This document shows positions 7,261-15,423 of a stretch of 64,000 bases of DNA, in pieces. The position numbers were made by a program, and so were the translations under genes. A model generated the notes under the pieces. It made no database searches and was not told the origin of the DNA. It saw only the letters and a program-made list of their open reading frames with translations. Location: positions 30,959 through 94,958 of the forward strand of contig NZ_CAJYOJ010000066.1 in NCBI RefSeq assembly GCF_913776295.1, written 5' to 3'. Each line of letters starts with the position of its first letter. The first letter of the stretch is position 1. Origin of the DNA: an uncultured Pedobacter sp. GTDB lineage: Bacteria > Bacteroidota > Bacteroidia > Sphingobacteriales > Sphingobacteriaceae.

Positions 7261-8673
7261 ATGAAAATAGCGTTCCCTGCCACCTGGCTCATCGTGGCAA
7301 AGAAAGAAATCCAGGAAGCGTTTCGCAGTAAGTTATTCTTCTGCCTGGCTGTTATCATCTGGGGACTTTTGATTTTTGCTGCTCTTGGAGGATACAAGGC
7401 TTATTCCAATATCAGACAGCAACAAAATGAAGCCGAGAAAATGTTCCGGGAAGAACTTGCGGAGAAAGACCGCAATCCTCATTCAGCCGCCCATTTTGGG
7501 ACTTGGCTCTATAAGCCACTAACAATTCTTAGCCTATTTGATCCTGGGGTAAATGATTATACTGGATCAACCTATCGGGTAGAAGCTCATAAGCAATCTG
7601 AAATGAACTTTGCTGCTGCAAAAGATTCAGATAGTATGATGCGATTCGGCTCGTTATCAATAGCAACTGTATTGCAGCTCTTCCTGCCACTGTTGATCGT
7701 CTTCCTTTGTTCTGCATCAATTTCCAAAGAATATGAAAGGGGGATGCTCAAACTTTTATACACCCAAGGCGCTACTAAAAAAGCTATCCTTTGGGGAAAA
7801 ATTACCGGAAATTTTTCCCTGATTTTGATCATTATCTTTCCAGCGCTCATATTGACATTAATCGCCGGAGCCTTTAATGGAATTATCCCTCGGGTTTCAC
7901 TATTTATTTTCAGCTACTTCATTTATTTGTTTGTATGGACTGGGGTTAGTGTTCTTATATCTGATTGGGTTCGAAGTTCTGGCTCATCTCTGCTGTTGCA
8001 GCTTTGTCTTTGGATTTTCTTTTGCATCATCAGTCCAAAAATCATTGCAAGTACTGCTAATGAGCGATATCCACTCCTTTCTTATTACGAGTTCAGCAAA
8101 TTGGTCAATAAAGATTTCTACAACGGAATAAATGGTGATCCATCTTACGCCCAACGTCGGGAAAACCTTGAAAAGAATACTTTGAAAAAGTATAAGGTTG
8201 ATAGTATCCCTCAGTTGCCCATCAATATAGACGGGCTGATGCTGCAAGATGCGGAAGATTATATGGCCCGTTCGTATAGCCTTCATTCACTGACAATAGA
8301 TAGTCAACTGGTCAAGCAGCAAAATACCTTTAAATATGGGGCTTTTATATCACCTTACATAAGCATTAAGGAATTGTCCCGTGCATTTGCGGGAACTGAT
8401 CTTTTCCATCACCAAGATTTCCATCATAAAGCCGGAACGTATCGGAATGAATTTGTAAGAACACTTAACAATGCACTGGTACATTCCGATCCCAAAGAAG
8501 AGAAGCATCTGGTGAGTGCTAATTTTTTGGCTGGCATTAAACCGTTCATATATCATATTCAAGGTTCGGCAATTCTACCGGCCTACCTTATACCTATCGG
8601 AATATCCCTGCTTTGCTGGCTGGGGCTAATATTGCTGCTCATCGAACTTTCAGTTATTAAAATCAGGAAATAA
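7261..8673 (+). CDS. ABC-2 type permease, DUF3526-like, first subunit
   Basis: A 470-residue inner-membrane protein. One N-terminal membrane helix (about 28-48) is followed by a long extracytoplasmic stretch. Further helices near 130-150, 180-210, 215-235 and 240-265 follow, then a second soluble segment and a C-terminal helix (about 442-465). The cytoplasmic SISKEYERGMLKLLY block is typical of ABC-2 permeases. It pairs with the next gene (4-nt gap) to make a heterodimeric membrane part for the upstream ATPase. Such permeases sit next to TonB receptors in several Bacteroidetes clusters known to me, but their substrates are not established. Confidence 0.8.
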   Translation: MKIAFPATWLIVAKKEIQEAFRSKLFFCLAVIIWGLLIFAALGGYKAYSNIRQQQNEAEKMFREELAEKDRNPHSAAHFGTWLYKPLTILSLFDPGVNDYTGSTYRVEAHKQSEMNFAAAKDSDSMMRFGSLSIATVLQLFLPLLIVFLCSASISKEYERGMLKLLYTQGATKKAILWGKITGNFSLILIIIFPALILTLIAGAFNGIIPRVSLFIFSYFIYLFVWTGVSVLISDWVRSSGSSLLLQLCLWIFFCIISPKIIASTANERYPLLSYYEFSKLVNKDFYNGINGDPSYAQRRENLEKNTLKKYKVDSIPQLPINIDGLMLQDAEDYMARSYSLHSLTIDSQLVKQQNTFKYGAFISPYISIKELSRAFAGTDLFHHQDFHHKAGTYRNEFVRTLNNALVHSDPKEEKHLVSANFLAGIKPFIYHIQGSAILPAYLIPIGISLLCWLGLILLLIELSVIKIRK

Positions 8674-8677
8674 ACCT

Positions 8678-10087
8678 ATGATCAAGACCCTATTTATTTT
8701 TGAATGGAAGCTGTGGTACCGAAAGCCATTCTATCTGGTTTTGCTAGGTTTTTACATTATCATTAGCTTATACAGTATTCATTACGGAAAAAATGTAGTT
8801 GCTTCACAGCAGGTTGTTATCGACAGTTTGCAGAAAACCTATGCAGCCAAGATTGACGAATCTGTGAAAAAATTTAAATCGGACACCCTTACTCCACAAG
8901 GTAAAAAGGACTATGCCGGTGTAAGCGAGCCATCGTCGGTAAATTATAACATTAAGCCTTACGCAATTTTTACACCCAACGGTTTTAGTGCATTGGCCAT
9001 TGGACAGCGTGATGTGCTTCCATTTTACAAGCAGGTTTCTACTGAACGAAACCTGACACAAAATTATGCTCCTGACATTTCAAACCCAGAAATTCTGGCT
9101 GAGGGAAATATTGATCTCTCCTTTGTAATCATATATCTTCTTCCGCTTTTAATGATTGGCTTTAGCTATAATGTCGTTTCAAGTGAAAATGAGAACGGTA
9201 CATTTTCTTTAATGGCAGTGCAGTCCGGGAAACCGGAGAAAATAGTTTTGCTTAAATATCTGATCAGGATATCCCTAATACTACTGATTACTTTAGCCCT
9301 TAATATATATGGGATTATTCAGGCCTCAGAAGGTAGCATTAATCCACTCAGATCATTGAACTGGATTGCTATAGTATGTTGCTATATCTTTTTCTGGACT
9401 GCCTTACTGTATCTATTTATCAGACTTAGAAAGAGTTCCATCCTGACCGTACTTTATATGTCGGCAAGCTGGATGGTGCTTGCACTGTTAATTCCATTTA
9501 CACTCAATCTCTATATAGATCTTGCATATCCCACCTTGCTCAGGGCAGATATGGATTCTGAGCAGCGCAAGATTGAGGAAGACGTATGGGCCATCAGCCC
9601 TAAAGATTTGATCTGGAATTTCTATAAGCATCATCCGGAATATAAAACTGGCAACGTCAATGACTCGCTTCAGTATAGTCCACGGCGCTTTGCTGCCTAT
9701 TATGATGAAATGGAACGGCGCCTTTATCCAATAACTCAAAAATTCAATGACCGGATTGATGAGCGGAATGCACTGATGACAACATTATCGGATTGGGTGC
9801 CTACGCTTGCGGCTCAAAAAGCTTTCAATCAATTGGCACAAAATGACCTGGCTAGCTTTAAAAATTTCGACCGAAGTACTAAGTTTTTCCAAAGACAATG
9901 GCAGGACTATATCTACGGCTTTATTTTCAACGACAAAAAATTCAGTGCTGATGATTATACCAGGTTTCCAAGCTATGATTATAAGGATGCCGGCTTAACC
10001 ATCAGAAGTTGCCTAACACTGATATTTTGTGGGTTTTTTCTTCTCATTGCAACAAATAATATAAACCATAAAACAATAAAAAAATGA
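8678..10087 (+). CDS. ABC-2 type permease, DUF3526-like, second subunit
   Basis: A 469-residue paralogue of the preceding permease with the same layout: an N-terminal helix (about 18-36), a large periplasmic segment (about 37-145), a cluster of helices (about 146-270), a second soluble part and a final helix near the C-terminus. The SSENENGTFSLMAVQSG block corresponds to the ABC-2 coupling region. Its last codons overlap the start of the TonB receptor gene by 4 nt (ATGA), so the receptor and permeases are translationally coupled and probably act in one transport route. Confidence 0.8.
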   Translation: MIKTLFIFEWKLWYRKPFYLVLLGFYIIISLYSIHYGKNVVASQQVVIDSLQKTYAAKIDESVKKFKSDTLTPQGKKDYAGVSEPSSVNYNIKPYAIFTPNGFSALAIGQRDVLPFYKQVSTERNLTQNYAPDISNPEILAEGNIDLSFVIIYLLPLLMIGFSYNVVSSENENGTFSLMAVQSGKPEKIVLLKYLIRISLILLITLALNIYGIIQASEGSINPLRSLNWIAIVCCYIFFWTALLYLFIRLRKSSILTVLYMSASWMVLALLIPFTLNLYIDLAYPTLLRADMDSEQRKIEEDVWAISPKDLIWNFYKHHPEYKTGNVNDSLQYSPRRFAAYYDEMERRLYPITQKFNDRIDERNALMTTLSDWVPTLAAQKAFNQLAQNDLASFKNFDRSTKFFQRQWQDYIYGFIFNDKKFSADDYTRFPSYDYKDAGLTIRSCLTLIFCGFFLLIATNNINHKTIKK

Positions 10088-12231
10088 AAAAACGGTACAT
10101 TTTAATAATTCCATTATTAGGAGGCTTTTTGGGGGCTTTTGCCCAACAAAAACCTTCTAAACCTATAAATCCCGATACAGCCAAAGTGAAGGAACTTCAA
10201 GAAGTAGTTGTGCGTGACACTAGACGAAAACTGAAGAACGATACCTTGTCCCAAACTTTGAAACTGGATCAGCCATTATTGACGATGCCGCAAAATATAG
10301 TGAGTATCTCATCTGCTGTTCTTGTTGATCAGGGTGTTTTCAATTTACGCGATGCCGCCCGCAATTCCAGCGGCACTTATTTTGGTTTGAACAACAACGT
10401 ATTTGATGGCGCAAGTAATCTTTATATGCGTGGTCTACCTCAGAATGGAATTGTGAGAAATGGTCTTCCAACTGGCGACTATGGACATTCGCAGGATGAT
10501 GAATCAGTGATTGAGCGTATAGAATTTATTAAAGGCCCTGCCGGTTTCCTCGGTGGTTCTGGTGAAGCTGGTGGCAGGATCAATGTGGTAACAAAAGTTC
10601 CTACAGATAACAATATTTTAAACGCAACCTTAACTGCGGGAAGCTTCAATTTTTACAGGGCTGCTGTAGATGCCGGAAGTGCCGTAAAGGAAAAAGGATT
10701 TTCTTACCGGTTTAATGCTGCTTATAACTATCAGCAATACTTTGTTGATATTATGAAGTCAAACAAATTTATAATCGCACCTGTAATTCAATATAATTTC
10801 AGTAAACGAACTTCAATTTTGGCAGAGTACGTTCTAAATAACCAAACTGCCATTGGCGGTTCAACCTATACCAAGTTTTTTGCCCAGGATAAAATGCTAA
10901 CTGATGATCGCCACGCCAACTATCAGGCAGATCCGGGACTACCAAATTCTTACTCAAAATCACAATATGGAAGGATTGTGATTAAACACGAGTTCAACGA
11001 CAACTGGAAAATAACTTCTCAATCTTCTTTTTATAAAACGCCATCAGAAACCTGGTCATTTCTGGCGGAAGAAACCGGATATAATGCAGTTGGATTTGAC
11101 GCAAATGGTATTGCGCACAGACTGAGCTTTCGCACGTATAATAATGGCCGTGGAGCTTCAACGCAGTTATTTTTGAATGGTAAATTTAAAACCGGAGAAA
11201 AAATCACTCACCGTCTATTATTTGGCGGTGAATACGTTCTGGATAAAGATTCTACATTTCAGTCTTATGGTACAAAATCTTTTGAACTGAACATTAATAA
11301 CCTCAAATATGGTTTGAGCAGGGATGAATTGCAGGGAAACCAGGAAACCTTTAATGGATTCCGGTATGACAATAATTTTGCCGCAGTTTACCTGTACAAT
11401 ACAACAAGTATCAGTGATAAATTCTTTATACAATTTGGTGGTCGCTACACCTACAATAAAAGGGAAAACAGCGGCATTTTTGCACCAGAAACTAAAACCT
11501 TGAAGCAAAAGGCATTCACCCCCCGTGTAGGGTTAACTTACCTGATAGATAAATCAACTTCTATTTTCGCTCTTTACGACCAGAGCTTTGTCCCTACAGC
11601 AGGACAAGATAAAGAAGGGAAAGCTTTCGTTCCAATCAGAGGTGAGGATAGGGAAATAGGCTTGAAGCGTGATTGGTTTGGCGGTAATTTATCGACAACA
11701 ATTACAGGTTTCGATATGGCGAGAAACAATATGGTCACGGTAGACCCATCTGCGCCAACTTTTAACGTTCAGCTTGGGCAGGTTAGAAGCAAAGGTATTG
11801 AATTAGATATCATCGGTCGTGTAGTATCAAACGTTACCATATCAGCAAACTATGCTTATTCTAATGTTAAAGTTACAAAAGATAATAATCCTGCATTGGT
11901 TGGCCAGCGTTATGCTTCGGCTCCACGCCAAGTAATCAATACCTGGTTACGCTATACATTTCCGGCAGATGCTGTTCCGGGTCTGAGCTTAGCTTTGGGT
12001 CAAACGACCATCATTAAAAAAGCCACTACAACACCTGATACCTATATACCGAATTACACCAAACTGGATGGCTCAGTAGCTTATACCTACCGTAAAGTTA
12101 CCACCCGTTTGCTGTTGGATAACCTAACTAATAAAAGATATATACTGGCCGGAGATATCTATAATGGAAATGGTTATTACACAGAAGGTATGCCATTCAA
12201 TTTCAAACTTTCTGTAGCCTACAGGTTATAA
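10084..12231 (+). CDS. TonB-dependent outer-membrane receptor, siderophore type
   Basis: A 715-residue receptor. The signal peptide (about 1-21) ends in GAFAQ, a TonB-box-like KELQEVVVRDTRR follows near 36-48, and the plug runs roughly 60-190 with SNLYMRGLPQNG and GPAGFLGGSGEAGGRINVVTK. A 22-strand barrel fills the rest and ends in aromatic-rich FKLSVAYRL. The sequence fits FhuA/FepA-like ferrisiderophore receptors. Its place in an operator-controlled operon with ABC permeases, next to the lanthipeptide precursor gene, makes it the best candidate for uptake of a metal-peptide complex. The ligand is inferred, not shown. Confidence 0.92.
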   Translation: MKKRYILIIPLLGGFLGAFAQQKPSKPINPDTAKVKELQEVVVRDTRRKLKNDTLSQTLKLDQPLLTMPQNIVSISSAVLVDQGVFNLRDAARNSSGTYFGLNNNVFDGASNLYMRGLPQNGIVRNGLPTGDYGHSQDDESVIERIEFIKGPAGFLGGSGEAGGRINVVTKVPTDNNILNATLTAGSFNFYRAAVDAGSAVKEKGFSYRFNAAYNYQQYFVDIMKSNKFIIAPVIQYNFSKRTSILAEYVLNNQTAIGGSTYTKFFAQDKMLTDDRHANYQADPGLPNSYSKSQYGRIVIKHEFNDNWKITSQSSFYKTPSETWSFLAEETGYNAVGFDANGIAHRLSFRTYNNGRGASTQLFLNGKFKTGEKITHRLLFGGEYVLDKDSTFQSYGTKSFELNINNLKYGLSRDELQGNQETFNGFRYDNNFAAVYLYNTTSISDKFFIQFGGRYTYNKRENSGIFAPETKTLKQKAFTPRVGLTYLIDKSTSIFALYDQSFVPTAGQDKEGKAFVPIRGEDREIGLKRDWFGGNLSTTITGFDMARNNMVTVDPSAPTFNVQLGQVRSKGIELDIIGRVVSNVTISANYAYSNVKVTKDNNPALVGQRYASAPRQVINTWLRYTFPADAVPGLSLALGQTTIIKKATTTPDTYIPNYTKLDGSVAYTYRKVTTRLLLDNLTNKRYILAGDIYNGNGYYTEGMPFNFKLSVAYRL

Positions 12232-12252
12232 AAATTTAATTGATACTATTAT

Positions 12253-12267
12253 TGCAACTGTGTTGCG
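12253..12267. promoter_or_regulatory. Putative Zur box upstream of lanA
   Basis: TGCAAC-TGT-GTTGCG matches 11 of 12 arm positions, 84 nt before the lanA ATG. A TTG inside its left arm (12252-12254), 20 nt, then TATCTTTA (12275-12282) is a possible promoter, so the box would cover the -33 element. Confidence 0.7.
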
Positions 12268-12288
12268 ATATTAGTATCTTTATGCTGT

Positions 12289-12303
12289 TGCAACATAATG
12301 GGA
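12289..12303. promoter_or_regulatory. Possible decayed second Zur box upstream of lanA
   Basis: TGCAAC-ATA-ATGGGA has one perfect arm and a poor second arm (3 of 6). Its centre is 36 bp from the first box, close to the 38-40 bp spacing of the other pairs. Confidence 0.35.
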
Positions 12304-12351
12304 TAAGCCGATCCCCATTATTATCAGGCATAACTTTTAAATTTAAAACTT

Positions 12352-12555
12352 ATGAAAGAATTAAAAAGAAAGCTCACTTTGGATGAACTGAAAGTAGATA
12401 GCTTGGTAACAAGCATCAGTTCTGAGGTTTCACAGCGTTTGGCTGGTGGCTTAGGTGAATCAACTCACCCAACGCATACCGAAAAAACCGATCCTCAGCA
12501 TCCAAAAGATTGTACTTGCCCAAGCCAATCAGCATCATTGTCTGCTGTATTGTAA
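12352..12555 (+). CDS. lanA: Class I lanthipeptide precursor, putative zinc-responsive peptide
   Basis: A 67-residue precursor. The leader (1-33) has KLTLDELKV (7-15), close to the FNLD-type LanB recognition motif, and ends in LAGG (30-33), a double-glycine site for the C39 peptidase encoded opposite. The predicted 34-residue core holds ten Ser/Thr, two Cys (C54, C56 as DCTC) and three His (H39, H42, H50), with Pro after several of them. At most two lanthionine rings can form. The His/Cys/Asp content is suggestive of metal binding. An AT-rich leader precedes the ATG; a strong terminator follows. It is transcribed alone, convergent with the modification genes. Confidence 0.85.
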   Translation: MKELKRKLTLDELKVDSLVTSISSEVSQRLAGGLGESTHPTHTEKTDPQHPKDCTCPSQSASLSAVL

Positions 12556-12570
12556 TAAGCACAATCCTTT

Positions 12571-12606
12571 CGCCGCTCTGATTACTTCGGAGCGGCGTTT
12601 TATTTT
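12571..12606 (+). terminator. Rho-independent terminator of lanA
   Basis: Perfect 8-bp stem CGCCGCTC/GAGCGGCG (12571-12578 and 12590-12597) with an 11-nt loop followed by a T-rich run. It lies just after the lanA stop and before the convergent lanC end. Confidence 0.85.
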
Positions 12607-14543
12607 ATAAAGATTACCAGTTGTTTGTTGATTAGATAGCGGAGTTGTTCGGTCAATTTATTCTTCAATAGTGCTTTATCTCCAATCTCAAATTCTTTTA
12701 TTAATTGTTTTAATAGGGAAGAAAACTTTGTTTCCTTTAATAAATATTTTAGAATTATGCCACAGAATTTGGTAGGATGATATTCTTCAACTCGGTCATT
12801 ACCTGCCCATAGTACAGCCTGATATTCAGCTGGGCCACTATCCGTATTCTCGAACCATATCGCTTGTTCACTTTCACTCCAATCCCATTCTGTTTTCCTT
12901 ATGTGAACGTGTCCGCTTAGCTGGAATTTTAATTTTTCAAAATCAGCGGTTGGAATTTCGTTGAGCATTAGTAGCTGATCTTTGAAAAAACTCCGTTTTT
13001 GTTCCCTGTAAATATTATAATCAGGTGTGATTTCCATCATTACTTTTTGGAATTCAAATTGAAAGATATCTGACAATCTATCTTTAAGGTTTTCTGGTAC
13101 CGCTTTTACCACTTGCTCTAAATACTTTGAGAGGCTGATGATATCATTGCTCCGTTCACCATACCACAAATCTCCTAAACCTACCTGTGCGTGTTCCAGT
13201 AAAGACAAAGTACGCCGGTAGAACTTTCCGTAGATACGTTGCTTTATTTCATTAATTTGCAATCCTTGCTTTTTATAAGGTCGTGAAGGCGCAGTTATGA
13301 GTGGTAGCAAGATGGAATCCGTTTGATCGTTTAAAAGTTGAAGGTACATATATCCGATTCCGGCAGTTCCTAACAGTAATGATGGATCATCTTTATCGGT
13401 GAACCAAGCCGATGCATACTTTCCAATATTATCTTTATGTTCCAGGCTTTTCTCGGCAAGGAAATATGCGTGGACTTTTAATTCAGGCCTATTAAAAGTT
13501 TTGGCACCTGTTAGAAATAATTCCATCCAAGAACCAGCGCCTGTGCTGATCGTAAAATTCGAAAACTCAGCTTTACCGTAAATATCATCCTGAGTGAGCT
13601 TTAAGCATTGTTTTGCTTTATCAAGCAAATAATTTTTTTCGAGCTGTCTTCCTGCGTTTAACCTCACTAAACCCATCCCCGTTATACCGTGGGCCCAGGC
13701 GTTTACATCTCTTTTGTGCTTTAGATAAAAAGACAAATTTTTTCCCGGCTTTTCATTAACGCCACTATGCTCCGGATATAAACGCATATCAATCCAAGAA
13801 TGCAAGTATTCACTATAATATTCATCCTCAAAATATAGTGCTTTCTCAGCAATCCAAATAAGACCGGGAATTTGAAGTGAATTAGCAATCTCAATAAAAA
13901 CGTGTGCTATTCCGGATGCTCCGTGTGTGACTCCAGTAAGACTATCAATAGCATTAGAAAAATACCCCCACTTTAGCCCAGTTCTGGAAATCCTTGCTTT
14001 ATCAATTAACCTGCTAAGTAACAGGTCAACCATATCGCCAGTTTCAGTGCTGCCAGAATATAAATGGAGATAGGAAATTACAAACAGGTTACCAGCATTG
14101 CCACTCAAAAAATCATCAATGGTCACTTTATCTATAATGCCATCTTTGATATCATAGAACAAATCTTCAGCAGATTTTAAATGCTCACTTTTTCCACTGA
14201 TCTCAAAGAGTTTTATAAATGCGTAGATGACACCTGTTGCACCGGTATAAAATGTATAGTATTTAACCGATGAGGATTGAACGTATGCTTTGCACCAACT
14301 CAGACTTTCTTCTGCAGCTTTCAGATATTTTTCATCTTTCGAATATTGGTACAAGGAAATAAAGAACAATGATATTCCAGCAACACCATTGTAGATTTCC
14401 TCATTTACCTGCTGATAAGCTTCTCCGTATGGTTCCCTATCCAGCGTATGCCAATAAATCCCATTTTCATTCCGTTGAGAACGGTGTAACAATTCATTAG
14501 CAATCCGTATGACCTCTCTGTGAAGTTGCTGTTTTAATTCCAT
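12600..14543 (-). CDS. lanC: LanC-like lanthionine cyclase without canonical zinc ligands, with C-terminal extension
   Basis: Residues 1-410 show the seven-fold LanC toroid pattern (GVAG, GATG, GNAG, HGASG, HGITG, TGAGS, GTAG repeats). The GxxHGxxG motif with His207 is intact. At the sites of the three zinc ligands of NisC-type cyclases the sequence reads Trp-Ala284-His-Gly and Ser333-Thr334-Gly instead of WCxG and CHG, so Cys, Cys and His are all missing. Residues about 420-647 form an extension with an HPTKFCGIILKYLL segment and a winged-helix-like end, possibly a leader-binding domain (inference). It overlaps the upstream LanB C-domain gene by 47 nt. It may be a zinc-free cyclase or a non-catalytic partner. 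Confidence 0.85.
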   Translation of the reverse strand: MELKQQLHREVIRIANELLHRSQRNENGIYWHTLDREPYGEAYQQVNEEIYNGVAGISLFFISLYQYSKDEKYLKAAEESLSWCKAYVQSSSVKYYTFYTGATGVIYAFIKLFEISGKSEHLKSAEDLFYDIKDGIIDKVTIDDFLSGNAGNLFVISYLHLYSGSTETGDMVDLLLSRLIDKARISRTGLKWGYFSNAIDSLTGVTHGASGIAHVFIEIANSLQIPGLIWIAEKALYFEDEYYSEYLHSWIDMRLYPEHSGVNEKPGKNLSFYLKHKRDVNAWAHGITGMGLVRLNAGRQLEKNYLLDKAKQCLKLTQDDIYGKAEFSNFTISTGAGSWMELFLTGAKTFNRPELKVHAYFLAEKSLEHKDNIGKYASAWFTDKDDPSLLLGTAGIGYMYLQLLNDQTDSILLPLITAPSRPYKKQGLQINEIKQRIYGKFYRRTLSLLEHAQVGLGDLWYGERSNDIISLSKYLEQVVKAVPENLKDRLSDIFQFEFQKVMMEITPDYNIYREQKRSFFKDQLLMLNEIPTADFEKLKFQLSGHVHIRKTEWDWSESEQAIWFENTDSGPAEYQAVLWAGNDRVEEYHPTKFCGIILKYLLKETKFSSLLKQLIKEFEIGDKALLKNKLTEQLRYLINKQLVIFIK

Positions 14544-15423
14544 TCCTTATTGTTTCAAGCGTTCTGCGTAATAGATAAATGATGTATGACTCATCAATGT
14601 TGCGGATGCTAAGACGATTGTTATTCATATGGATAAAGCTTCTTACGATATCCAATCTGGAAGAAAGATCAAGATTTACATTCTCGTAATCATATCGCTG
14701 TTGCAAACAAGACAAATAGTAGGTTGATGCTGTCTCATCATTGAACGTTTCCATTTTTAATTCATTCCAGATCAGCTCTACTGCAGGGACGAGATCATCG
14801 GTATATTCTTGAAACTTCTCTTCGAAATGATGAATAAAATAGCTCCGTTGGGTGGGAATATCCTTTGTCATATCGTATAGAACAAACAGCCAATCTTCAA
14901 CAAAATCATTACAAAGCTGTATCATTTCTCCAATCTTTAGCTTTAAGCCAGTCATTAATATCAAATTTATTTTGATGGCCATTGATAATGATGATTGACG
15001 TTGCTTGTCTTTAAGAAGATTGATGACAAATTCAGAAGAGCATTCAAATTGTTTTTCGGCTATAGCAATCACCTCGCTGCCACCATACCTTTCAATTTCC
15101 GGCAAATAAGGGCTATACCGAATGTAAACACTGTCCGCAGTGGCAAGGTTTCTATTTTCTCGATCATTTAAAAAGCACTTATAAGTATTTTCCAGTCCAG
15201 ACTTCCAGGTCGCCACCATATCAGCTGGCACCTTCAACCGAAGCCTCATATGATAGCCTGATTCATAATAGTGGATGAAGAAATATCGATGTAATTCATA
15301 TCTTGATCGCATCTCATTGATAAATTTGGCGACACATTCTATCAATAAGTCTTTGATTATGTCATTATAATAGATATATGCTGAGATCCATACCTGATTT
15401 TTAGCATCTTTATTTGTATTCAT
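14497..15423 (-). CDS. lanB2: Stand-alone LanB elimination domain (SpaB_C/thiopeptide-type)
   Basis: A 308-residue protein matching the C-terminal glutamate-elimination domain of class I dehydratases. It opens with WISAYIYYNDIIKDLL and RYFFIHYYESGYHMRLRLK, the usual SpaB_C blocks. It should remove glutamate from glutamylated Ser/Thr in the precursor to leave dehydroalanine or dehydrobutyrine. In nisin-type systems this domain is fused to the larger LanB; here it is a separate gene, as in thiopeptide and some Bacteroidetes clusters. It overlaps lanB by 14 nt and lanC by 47 nt, indicating coupled translation. Confidence 0.88.
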   Translation of the reverse strand: MNTNKDAKNQVWISAYIYYNDIIKDLLIECVAKFINEMRSRYELHRYFFIHYYESGYHMRLRLKVPADMVATWKSGLENTYKCFLNDRENRNLATADSVYIRYSPYLPEIERYGGSEVIAIAEKQFECSSEFVINLLKDKQRQSSLSMAIKINLILMTGLKLKIGEMIQLCNDFVEDWLFVLYDMTKDIPTQRSYFIHHFEEKFQEYTDDLVPAVELIWNELKMETFNDETASTYYLSCLQQRYDYENVNLDLSSRLDIVRSFIHMNNNRLSIRNIDESYIIYLLRRTLETIRNGIKTATSQRGHTDC

